64,000 bases of DNA from Ilyonectria destructans. Lineage: Eukaryota > Ascomycota > Sordariomycetes > Hypocreales > Nectriaceae. Below are positions 23,462-31,994 of this stretch, in pieces. The notes beneath the pieces were generated by a model that was given only the letters and a program-made list of their open reading frames with translations, was not told the origin of the DNA and made no database searches. Made by a program: the position numbers and the translations under genes. Within the stretch, counting starts at the first letter, position 1. Each line of letters begins with the position of its first letter. The stretch covers positions 1,860,001 through 1,924,000 of the forward strand of contig JAHEWK010000013.1 of assembly GCA_020740775.1 (NCBI GenBank). Reading direction: 5' to 3'.

Positions 23462-25338
23462 ATGAAGAAATTCCTCGGCCTGAGAGGCAAGCACCTTAAC
23501 TGGGCTATCAGCGCCGTCGCCGGCTGTGATTTCCTGCTCTTTGGTTACGGTAAGCTTTCCAAAGCCCCACTTTACACAACCCCCATACAAAATATGAGGT
23601 TGAGGCTAACAATTGATAGATCAGGGTGTCATGGGCGGTATCTTGACTCTGCCCATCTTCCTGGCTCAGTTTCCCGACATCAACGATAGCGAGGAGGGAA
23701 TTAGTTCGTCTCTGAAGTCCACCCGTTCCACGAACCAGGGTATTGCCATCGCCTCGTACAACCTCGGCTGCTTCATTGGAGCCGTCATCACCATCTTCAT
23801 TGGAAACCCTCTTGGCCGCAGAAAGATGATCTTTCTCGGCACCGCTATCATGGTAATTGGTGCTGCTTTGCAGGCATCCGCTTTCTCTCTACCCATGTTT
23901 GTCGTGGCTCGCATTATCACAGGAGCTGGGAACGGGGCCAATACAAGCAGCGTTCCTATGTGGCAATCCGAGACATGTTCATCGCACAATCGCGGCAAAC
24001 TAATCATGATAGAAGGAATGCTTATAACGGGGGGAATCGCAATATCTTATTGGCTTGATTTTGGGCTCGCGTATGCCCCAGGTTCTGCGGCGTGGCGCTG
24101 TCCAATTGCGATACAGCTCGTGTTTTGTTTTTTTATCCTGACTTTCGTCATGAGCTTGCCAGAGTCCCCTCGATGGCTCATTCTCAAGGGACGAGAGGAA
24201 GATGCTCGCGAGGTCATTGCTGCCATTTTCGATCTCGATCTGCATGATAAGCACGTTGAAGACGAGTTCAAGGAAATCAAAGACACTGCATCCGAGATGA
24301 GCAAGGGTACATTCTTCGACCTGTTCAAGCGCAACAAGAACCGCAATTTGCATCGAACCACTCTTGCATTTGTGATTCAGATGTTTCAACAGGTATGGTA
24401 GACCAGGTGGTTAAGAAATGTTACTTTGACAAAGAGCGGTCACTGACTTACACAACACAGATTTGTGGTATCAATCTTATCACTTACTACGCGGCAAAGA
24501 TCTACAGCGATCTTGGCATGTCTCCGACGATGTCCCGGTTACTTGCGGCTATCAACGGTACCGAATACTTCATCGCATCTTGGCCTGCTGTGTGGTTGGT
24601 AGAACGTGTGGGACGCCGAAAGCTGATGCTGTTCGGTGCGGCGGGACAGGCCGCTACCATGGCTACCCTGGCCGGCGTCGGCTCTCAAGATACCAAGCCC
24701 TTCCAGATCGCTGGCATTGCCTTGCTCTTCGTTTTTAACACCTTCTTCGCCTTTGGTTGGCTGGGCATGACCTGGTTGTACCCTGCCGAAATTACTCCTC
24801 TGAGTACTCGTGCTCCCGCCAACGCTCTATCAACCTCGTCTAACTGGATTTTCAACTTCATGGTCCGTTCACCTCGCCTCAAAACACGTGTATCATGGCT
24901 AACACTTTGAAATAGGTCGTCATGGTCACTCCTGTCGCATTCACTAATATCAAAAACCACACTTATACTGTGTTTGCAATCATCAACGCACTTATCGTGC
25001 CGTGTGTTTGGTTCTTCTTCCCTGAGACAGCATACCGGTCACTCGAGGTTTGCCTATCCTGCCCTAACAAATTATATGTGCTAACTTCATTTCAGGAAAT
25101 GGATGTCATCTTCCAGAAAGTGTCTGGGTGGTCCGCAGCCTTCGACGTCGTCAAGCAAGCAAAGATCGAGCCGCATCGCCACGGAAAGAACGGCGAGTTG
25201 CTCATTGCCATCGACGAGATCGACGAAAAGGCCAATGTTGAACACCAAACCGGCAGCTCGAGCAACGACATTGCGGCCAATACCCCAGCTATGTTTATAT
25301 CGACGGACGAGGAAAACCAGCGCCGCCAGAAGGAATAA
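23462..25338 (+). CDS. MFS sugar transporter (SP family, hexose/disaccharide type)
   Basis: Five exons (23462-23549, 23620-24392, 24461-24862, 24916-25047, 25096-25338) encode 545 aa, normal for the family, with about 12 membrane segments. Family motifs are present: FGYDQGVMGG near the N-terminus (the GYD codon is formed across the first splice), NPLGRRKMI after TM2, the loop motif LPESPRWLILKGREEDA at the end of TM6, ICGINLITYYA in TM7, VERVGRRKLMLFG, and FFPETAYRSLEEMD at the end of TM12. It moves sugars across the plasma membrane by facilitated diffusion or proton symport; the substrate is not deducible. The cytosolic C-tail is hydrophilic. All introns are short with standard signals. Confidence 0.95.
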
Positions 25339-26294
25339 GGGAGAGGAAGCCATTTTCAGACGGCTAGGTTATCTGGACAGACAAGATAATCTCGATGGTT
25401 GGGTGGTTTTTAAACAAGCCGACATGAGGGCGTGCCTGTCAAGTCAATAAGCGGAGGACAAGAAGATGATAGCAGTCCCCCCACAGGGCGTAAGAGAACT
25501 GAATGTCGCTAGAACCCAAGAATCATACCAGATATGTATAAATTATCTCCTAGCCCATTTGACCAGGATCCAAAACCCAGTTGCCGCTACAAGACCTAAG
25601 GCACTGGCGCCAAGTAGAGCATAAGTGAGTAGAACACTAGGTTAGAGCGCTTAGAGCCGAGAGTAGCGTTAGAAGGTCTAATAGGTAACTCAGCGCCTAC
25701 GGGTTACCTTCCAGTCTGTCGATCCACCAATGCCCCCTATTTTCATGAGTATTGATATTCGCACACAGGCAAAAGCCCCTTTAGCTGAACCTCAAGTAAA
25801 CAAATGGACCTAGGTCAGACATAAGTTAACCTTAGGTCTTACATCTACTTTATCAATAAACATAATTTGATAAATAAGATTAATAACACTAATATAAGAA
25901 CTAAAGATAATAAAAATATTATTTCTCAAGCTGCTATATTACATACATTATTAGTAAGTCTTTAGTATCAGAGTATGCACTTATATGTGCAAATTAAAGC
26001 TTAAAGCCATAAAGAGCATTCGGTTCACGGTTTCAGGTTATGATGAAAGACGGAGACAGGTCGAGATCTCAGTCGGCGTCCCGCTTTTTCTCCTCGGCTT
26101 CTCCCCCTTCTACTTTATTCATTTTTTCCTCCATCGATACCTTTCAACGTCTCTCTCACGATAATTTCCGGTCAGCTTTGTAACATTGCAATGCGCTCTG
26201 TCAGAGTGCCAAAATGACGGTCTGATGCGGCAGTGTTAGGGAGTCCTGTCTGAAGACTTCGTCGCCGAGTTCATTGGCCAACAGAATCATGCCC
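25339..26294. other. AT-rich left edge of the mobile-element island
   Basis: About 950 bp downstream of the transporter. Positions 25840-26010 are strongly AT-rich (TAATAA/ATTATT-like). No gene is seen. It marks the transition from the housekeeping block to the repeat island. Confidence 0.45.
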
Positions 26295-27660
26295 AGGCTG
26301 ATCCGATTGCTCCTTCCCAACTTAAACTCGCAGCCACCCGGCAGACACCTGGAAGCCTGAGCTATCAGGTTGAGCCATCAATCAGGTGACCAGGGCTTGT
26401 GCACTTGTGTGCTGAGGCACAACAGGGAAAGTATTTTCTCTTCCTCCTCACACCTTCGACCTGCACGCACAAGATACCACCATCATTCTCTTCGACCTGC
26501 GCGTCCAAGTCACCACCATTGATTCTCTTTGACCGGCGCCATCAAGACACCACCACCATTCTCTGTACCCTGTCCGGCCAAGTTATCATTATGCATTCTC
26601 TTCGACTTGTACGTCCAAGTTACGGCACGGGTCGAAGAGAATGATGATGATAACTTGGGCGCACGGGATGTAGAGGGTGGTGGTGGTGTCTTGGTTGCAC
26701 CGGTCAAAGAGAATCAATGGTGGTAACTTGGGCACCATTGAACCTCTTTGACCTGCTCGGCCAAGACTCAGTAAGTCATATCCATCTTCACTCTTTCGTT
26801 ATTCCCTGCTGCTGCATTCTGCATGATCCGCTGCTAACTAAGTATGTAGATGTCGAACCCTGGACCATCTATAAGGGCCTGGCCGTGGCGGAGGAATCCG
26901 CAAGCCCTTCACCGGCAAATGCCGGATTGTAAGTCTTCGTCTCTCCAACTACCCAGGTTGCCAGGAATGTGCAAGATTACTGATAACATGACAGTGCCAG
27001 AAAAAGGGGCACAAGGCCCTAGAGTGCCACGTTCGGGCCTGCCCGTGGCGGAGGAATCCGCAAGCCCTTCACCGACAAATGCCGGATTGTAAGTCTTCGT
27101 CACTCCAACTACCCAAGTTGCCAGGAATGTGCAAGATTACTGATAACATGACAGTGCCAGAAAAAGGGGCACAAGGCCCTAGAGTGCCAGAAAAAGGGGC
27201 ATAAGGCCCTGGAGTGCCACGTTCGGGCCTGCCCGTGGCGGAGGAATCCGCAAGTCCTTCACCGGCAAATGCCGGATTGTAAGTCTTCGTCTCTCCAACT
27301 ACCCAGGTTGTCAGGAGTGTGCAAGATTACTAATAACATGACAGTGTCAGAAGAAGGGCCACAAGGCCCTGGAGCGCCCCATCCGGGCCTGGCAACTCCG
27401 CCAGGCGGCGGAGGAGAAGAAGGGGAAGTAAAAGGAGGAGAAAGGTGAGAAGGGTCACAAGGCCCTGGAGAGCCCCGTCCGGGCCTGGCAACTCCGCCAG
27501 GCGGCGGAGGAGAAGAAGGAAACGAAGAAGGAGGAAGAGAAGAAGCCGGCCGAGCAGCCCAATGGGGAGAAGCCCGCTAAGGGCGGAGGAGAAGAGGGAG
27601 AAGAAGAAGGAGGAAGAGAAGAAGCCCGCCGAGAAGCGACACCACAGGGGTTAAAAAGGG
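26295..27660 (+). mobile_element. Zinc-knuckle element, copy A (degenerate, with amplified knuckle modules)
   Basis: This copy shares its whole layout with copy B at 37795-38501: a leader with GCCAGAC-type and CATCAGG sequences, a tandem array with CTCTTTGACC-like units, a 5'-UTR intron ending in GCTAACTAAGTATGTAG directly before an ATG (26850), and then a coding module ending in KCRI, an intron and CQKKGHKALEC. Joined, CRICQKKGHKALEC is a perfect C-x2-C-x4-H-x4-C zinc knuckle. In this copy the module occurs three times: KCRI plus donor at 26929, 27089 and 27279, with spacings of 160 and 190 bp. The exon part of each unit is not a multiple of three, so the modules are out of frame with each other. 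The tail QLRQAAEEKK is also duplicated (about 27354 and 27450). Probably non-functional as one protein. Confidence 0.7.
26503..26732. repeat. Large imperfect palindrome inside the copy A promoter array
   Basis: Arms at about 26503-26606 and 26631-26732 are inverted copies of each other over about 100 bp with few differences, separated by a 24-bp spacer. Each arm consists of 37-bp-type units such as CTCTTTGACCGG...CAAGACACCACCACCATT. Part of the direct array thus appears in reverse orientation, and the two strands encode almost the same peptide (both start MTGA and end in PVKENQWW). Such a palindrome can form a hairpin or cruciform, and transcription across it would give a long stem-loop. Confidence 0.85.
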
Positions 27661-28107
27661 GAGGTGACAGCAGACAGAGGGGAGGAGCATCGCGTTTTCT
27701 TTTCTTCAGATTTTCCTAGCAAGTCAGAGAGCCAGCAGGCTCGAGAGACTTATTGTCAGAGTCAACGAATTTGTTGTCTTTATTTTGAGAGTTTATTTGA
27801 GTCTATCTTGACCTACGTTACGATCCTTGTCCAACCTCTTCCACCCAGTCAAATATCGGGCTGCCGCAGGCCGTATCGAAGCCTTGCCAGCGAAATTCCC
27901 TGCGACCGACCCGATTGACTATCCCATTAGATGCTTTCCGATTAGGTGACATAAGCCTCATATATATCCGACCACAAACACGTAGTCTGGTGCAGCTTCA
28001 GGCTGACCTTGTAAGACGCCTGTGCGGTGTTTTCTGTGTATCTCTTTAAGGATAAGTTAATGAGTTGGGTGTTGGTTTCCGGCTTTTTCCGCCGCTAAAG
28101 TACTCTC
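27661..28107. other. 3' flank of copy A, no gene seen
   Basis: About 450 bp after the last knuckle tail. It contains no recognised coding segment and leads into a sequence shared with the flank of copy C. Confidence 0.4.
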
Positions 28108-28205
28108 ACGCGTCCAAGTTATCACAATGTCAAATTGCCTCTCTTTAACTGTATTTCTATGTCACTATTATTGCATCTCTCTAAACTATATATTTTTGTT
28201 TAATT
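28108..28205 (+). repeat. Element 3'-flank repeat, copy 1
   Basis: This segment, starting ACGCGTCCAAGTTATCACAA, recurs at 31347-31445 with about 85-90 percent identity by eye (shared TGTCAAATTGCCTCTCTTT). In both places it lies downstream of a zinc-knuckle copy and is followed by a T/A-rich run, so it probably belongs to the 3' part of the same element. Confidence 0.65.
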
Positions 28206-28470
28206 GTATTTTGTTATTTTATTTTATAATATTTATCTTATTATATTTATCTTATTATATTTATTTTATTATATTTATTATATAATATTTTATTATTTTA
28301 TTTTATAATATTTATCTTATTATATTTATCTTATTATATTTATCTTATTATATTTATTTTATTTTATTTATTTTATAATATTCTGTTATTTTATTTTATA
28401 ATGTTTATCTTATTGTGTTTATCTTATTATATTTATTATATTTTATTATATTTAGTTTATTATATTTATT
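28206..28470. repeat. AT-rich low-complexity tract (TTTATCTTATTATA-type)
   Basis: Imperfect repeats of a short TTTATCTTATTATAT unit run for about 265 bp. They may be the amplified tail of the preceding element. Confidence 0.8.
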
Positions 28471-29193
28471 ATTCTGGGTTGTCGTGCAGGCCTCTTTTCC
28501 CCTGGTGCGACGTGAGTTGACGGGCTCATCATCGTCACTTGTTTCTTCGGCGTCTTTGTCCATAGGATCATCGCCATCAATGTCCTCAAATCCACCAAGG
28601 TCGACCTCATCAGGATCAAGAAGGGCGAGTTCATCGTCCTCTGAATCATCTGACAAATCCACTTCATCGATCTCTTCATCGGCCTCTTCGTCGGCCTCAT
28701 ACTCCTCGTCGACCTCGTAATCGAGCTTCTGGATACCCACTTGGGGCTCGTTATTGTTGGCGTCCTCCTTGGATCGCTCGCTGTATGTTAATGGCACTAC
28801 TCCTGTGCCAATCTCCACGCCAATCACTTGATAGGCGCTGGTGATCTTCTCTGGCGCCATCCTTCAGGCTCTCCGACTACTCCTCCATGGAGTGGAAGTG
28901 ACCTCAACTCGGGCACTTAGTCATGGAGTGTTAGTTTATCTTCAGGTTATCAGATCAAGTACATACTGCTTTCTCTCTGGCCCGAGACTGGCGTCGCCAA
29001 GGTAGACCCCATGTGTGAGCTCTCGCCACTCTTGGTCCGCGACGTGCGGTGCATCTGAATCGAAGCGATGTCATCTACATCGCTATCCGGCATGTCGTAG
29101 ACATCCTTTACCGGCGTTTGAAGCAAAGCCCGCCAGGTGGGTTTGCTGATTTCCTTGCCCTTCGAATGGGACTTTCCTTGAGCTAATTTGCGG
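28405..29193 (-). pseudogene. Fragment of an unknown acidic protein gene, cut by the AT-rich tract
   Basis: Two open stretches on the minus strand. An upstream one starts at an ATG (29193, MPGRKLAQGKSHSKGKEIS) and runs to a plausible donor near 28965 (GTATGT). A downstream one starts at 28860 (MAPEKITSAYQVIG) and is strongly acidic, with repeated EADEE/DDSEDDE segments. I could not join them in frame with standard splice sites. The downstream frame ends inside the AT-rich tract with a nonsense-like Asn/Lys/Tyr tail, so its natural C-terminus is missing. No domain recognised. It could be one broken gene or two unrelated open frames. Confidence 0.35.
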
Positions 29194-29466
29194 CCAGGCA
29201 TATTTGCGCTGGACTGAGCGACCCTCGTGCGGCGTTGTAATCGCAGTTGAATTGTCTGAAGCTTGGAGGTCGTCTTATATCGCACAGAATGCATCTGGAC
29301 CAAAGATCACTATATCCGGAAACCATAGGCATCTGCTCGACTACCCCCGTCCTGTAGCCGAAACGAGCGAAACTTACGTAGTCTTCTCCAGCATAGTGTT
29401 GGCATATATCCCAAGGGCCACAGAAGTTGATTCCTATGCCGCGATTGTTTCTCTTAAAGTAGGCTA

Positions 29467-30559
29467 GGCGCTGACACCAAACCGGAAACCGAGATTCCTT
29501 GCGGCCCCGATCGGAGATGTGAGTCTCCCTCGGGCGTTAACACCAAACATAGGATTTAGAGAGCAGACTTGCTCCCACGCTTCAAGTGGCCTCTGCGATC
29601 TCTCCCACAAGTTTGGATTTTGACGGCCAATCGACTTCCCACTTCTTGTAATGGTTGTGGCATCCCCGACACTTGACAAAACTAATCATGTAAATCTGTA
29701 TCCAGCCTGAGATCAAAAACCGTTTCTGCTGGATGCCTCTTACATTGGTCGTTGGCGCATCGCAGTGGATTACGCATACCACATTTGAAGCCGGTACCTG
29801 GGATAGGTTGCCACTCTGAAAATGTTGCTTACAGACCGCAGTCGACGCACCTTGTTTAATTAAACCTGTTAATGGGTGTACCTCGGGACATATCATCGAT
29901 CGAACCAGAGTTACAGCCACAAGCCTGAGGTTCAGGCGATATTAACCGATGCGTCATACGATCTGGTGGAGAAGCTTCGTTGCGGTCTGCAGCTTCCAGA
30001 TTTCCACGATGCGTGATTGGGTTTTCGAAGACGAAGAACACAGAGGTGATCAGAACTTTGTGCGGTGCGCTACGTGCTATTATTGGCTTAAGTAAAAGGG
30101 TGTCGAGAGAGTGCCCATACGTTTCCAAAAAGGCGGTGCTCCAAGATCCTGCATCATTTGCTCAACGACGGAAGCACGTTTTTGGGGAACAGTGCCGGAA
30201 GCGTCTGGCACATTTCGGTGCAAAGAATGACATAGCTACCTGCGAAAAAAAGGTCGGGAAAGGACTAAAGAGACGCTCGAATAGAATCGTATTCCGAAGA
30301 GCGGGTATGTTGCTACTACGGTGGGACGGCCGCAACCTGCAAGGGCTGGATAAAGGCGAAAGACCAACCCGGGTCTCATCGCTGTGGCGCATGTGCCGTT
30401 TACTTCTCAAGACATGGAAGAGATCGGTCGTAACCGAAATATCCATCCAATGGAGCCGAGTGAGGAGACAGTTCCCGGTTTAGTATGAACGCCTGATGGA
30501 GACTCACGTCTCCGGTCGGGGCCACAAGGAATCCCAGTTTCCGGTTTGGTGTCAGCGCT
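29467..30559. mobile_element. 1.09-kb terminal-inverted-repeat DNA element flanked by TA
   Basis: The terminal inverted repeats are about 85 bp (29467-29552 and 30475-30559). Both start G/AGCGCTGACACCAAACCGG and continue with long matching stretches (GATTCCTTG...GGCCCCGA...GGAGA.GTGAGTCTCC). A TA dinucleotide flanks each end (29465-29466 and 30560-30561), the target site of Tc1/mariner-type elements. Inside each repeat a diverged second copy of the tip sequence occurs about 55 bp inward. The interior has open frames at 29980-30483 (+) and 29582-29920 (-) but no transposase motif I can recognise, so the element is probably non-autonomous or decayed. Confidence 0.75.
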
Positions 30560-31104
30560 TAGGGGGATTCACAAGTTGCTTTGGGCAACGGTGGGAAATG
30601 GGTTATCAGGATAATGGCCAATGTGTTCATGTTTTTGCCCACGGGTGTATGGCAATATGCCTTTGTTAAGTATGTCATTTCTTTAAGCCTATAGGCACCT
30701 GCGCTATCACGCCCTTTGTCTTTATAAAACATTCAGATAGATTTCAGTCTATAGTTAAACCTCTATACGCATATATACAGAATAAATAACTCCTCCCCAA
30801 GCACTGTCGGCCTATTACAAGGACATACTGTAGGCAGGATACTTTCCTTCCTCCCCAGGGTAATTATTGCAGATTTCCCTTGGAAGATAACTCGGAAAGT
30901 CCCTGAGAAGCCACTGTACCAATACCGGTCGTGGCTTCCCAGGGAAGTGAGGGGAGGTCGCATACAGACCCTTCCTTGGGATTTCCCTGAGATATGCTGG
31001 GAATTGCTGAGAAAATATCTGCTTAATATGTCTCAGGGAAATCTCAGGGAAAACCCAAGCAAGAGGCTATATGTAATTTCCCCTTACTTTAAAGGAATTA
31101 ATAT
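30560..31104. other. Interval with a small foldback sequence; no gene
   Basis: Between the TIR element and copy C. A foldback is visible at about 30971-31062: an arm with CTTGGGATTTCCCTGAGA and the matching complement TCTCAGGGAAATCTCAGGG...CCCAAG. It could be the remnant of a further small inverted-repeat element. Confidence 0.45.
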
Positions 31105-31288
31105 TCCGTCTCTCTAACTACTTAGGTTGCTAGGTATATATTGTCCTGGGTGGAGTCTGCAAAACTACTAATAATAGTGTTCCGAAAAGAGCTATAAGGC
31201 TCTGAAATATCCTGTCCGACTTCGGCAACTCCGCCAGCAGGCGGAGGAAAAGCCCGCTGAGGAGGGTGGTGATGTTCGTATGTCCTAA
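31105..31288 (+). mobile_element. Zinc-knuckle element, copy C (fragment with RIP-like decay)
   Basis: It aligns with the intron and second knuckle exon of copies A and B: CTAACTACTTAGGTTGC corresponds to CCAACTACCCAGGTTGC of the intron. The exon keeps the tail QLRQQAEEKPAEEGGDVRMS and a stop at 31286-31288. Within the knuckle, the His codon CAC has become TAT and the last Cys codon TGC has become TAT; Gly-to-Ser and Glu-to-Lys changes also fit. All differences seen in this short stretch are C-to-T or G-to-A, the pattern left by repeat-induced point mutation. The N-terminal module is missing. Confidence 0.65.
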
Positions 31289-31297
31289 GTAATCCAG

Positions 31298-31994
31298 GAA
31301 ATAATAAACCAGCCTGTCTCGAGGAGCTAATAAGCACTCTTAAACCACGCGTCCAAGTTAACACAATGTCAAATTGCCTCTCTTTGACTCCGTTTCTATA
31401 TCACCATCATTATATCTCTCTAAATTATAACTTTTTATTTTATTTCATTATGTTTACTTTAGTATTTTTATTTTATTATTTTAGCCAAGTTGAACTTATC
31501 AATACGGGTTGTTCAATAAATATAAGTCTAATTCCTAAGAATTTCAATACGAATACTAGGTCATGATATATCTTGCAAGTGTGACGGGAATAAATCCGTT
31601 GAGGGTAGGCGTGTGCATCATTGTGGTTGTTGTGCGTTGCCAGTCGCAGCTTGCGACAAGCACAGGGGCAAGACCATGGGGAGGGATCCGAGCGGAGGTT
31701 GGCTTCTCCCAGGACGGAATACTAGGATCTTTTATAGAACAGCTGGATCGGGTCGAAGTCGGCATTCGACGCGAAACCTTGAGCGACCCCTGAGCTAGGG
31801 AGTCCTCTCGCGGTTATGTTGTCCGACGGCCCTGCGAGGACTGCAACGGCTCGAACAATGATGCATTGAGAGCTAATAGTTGAAAGGTTGGGTGCTGTTC
31901 AATATTGGCAAAGTTGGCCCAGTTGTGATAGCCTCGGCGGAGGATCATTGTTCTAAGCTCGTCAGCTCCTCGAGACAGGCTGGTTTATTATTTC
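31298..31994. repeat. Pair of identical 31-bp inverted sequences
   Basis: Positions 31298-31328 and the reverse complement of 31964-31994 are identical over 31 bases (both read GAAATAATAAACC...GAGGAGCT). They enclose 635 bp that includes the second 3'-flank repeat and the start of the retrotransposon debris. They may be terminal repeats of an unknown element, or two pieces of a repeat in opposite orientation. Confidence 0.75.
31347..31445 (+). repeat. Element 3'-flank repeat, copy 2
   Basis: Counterpart of 28108-28205, about 60 bp after the end of copy C, followed by another T/A-rich run (31425-31490). Confidence 0.65.

Noticed and set aside
26909..27103. Minus-strand frame in copy A
   Set aside because: Reverse of the knuckle modules; the plus strand has introns and the zinc-knuckle motif.
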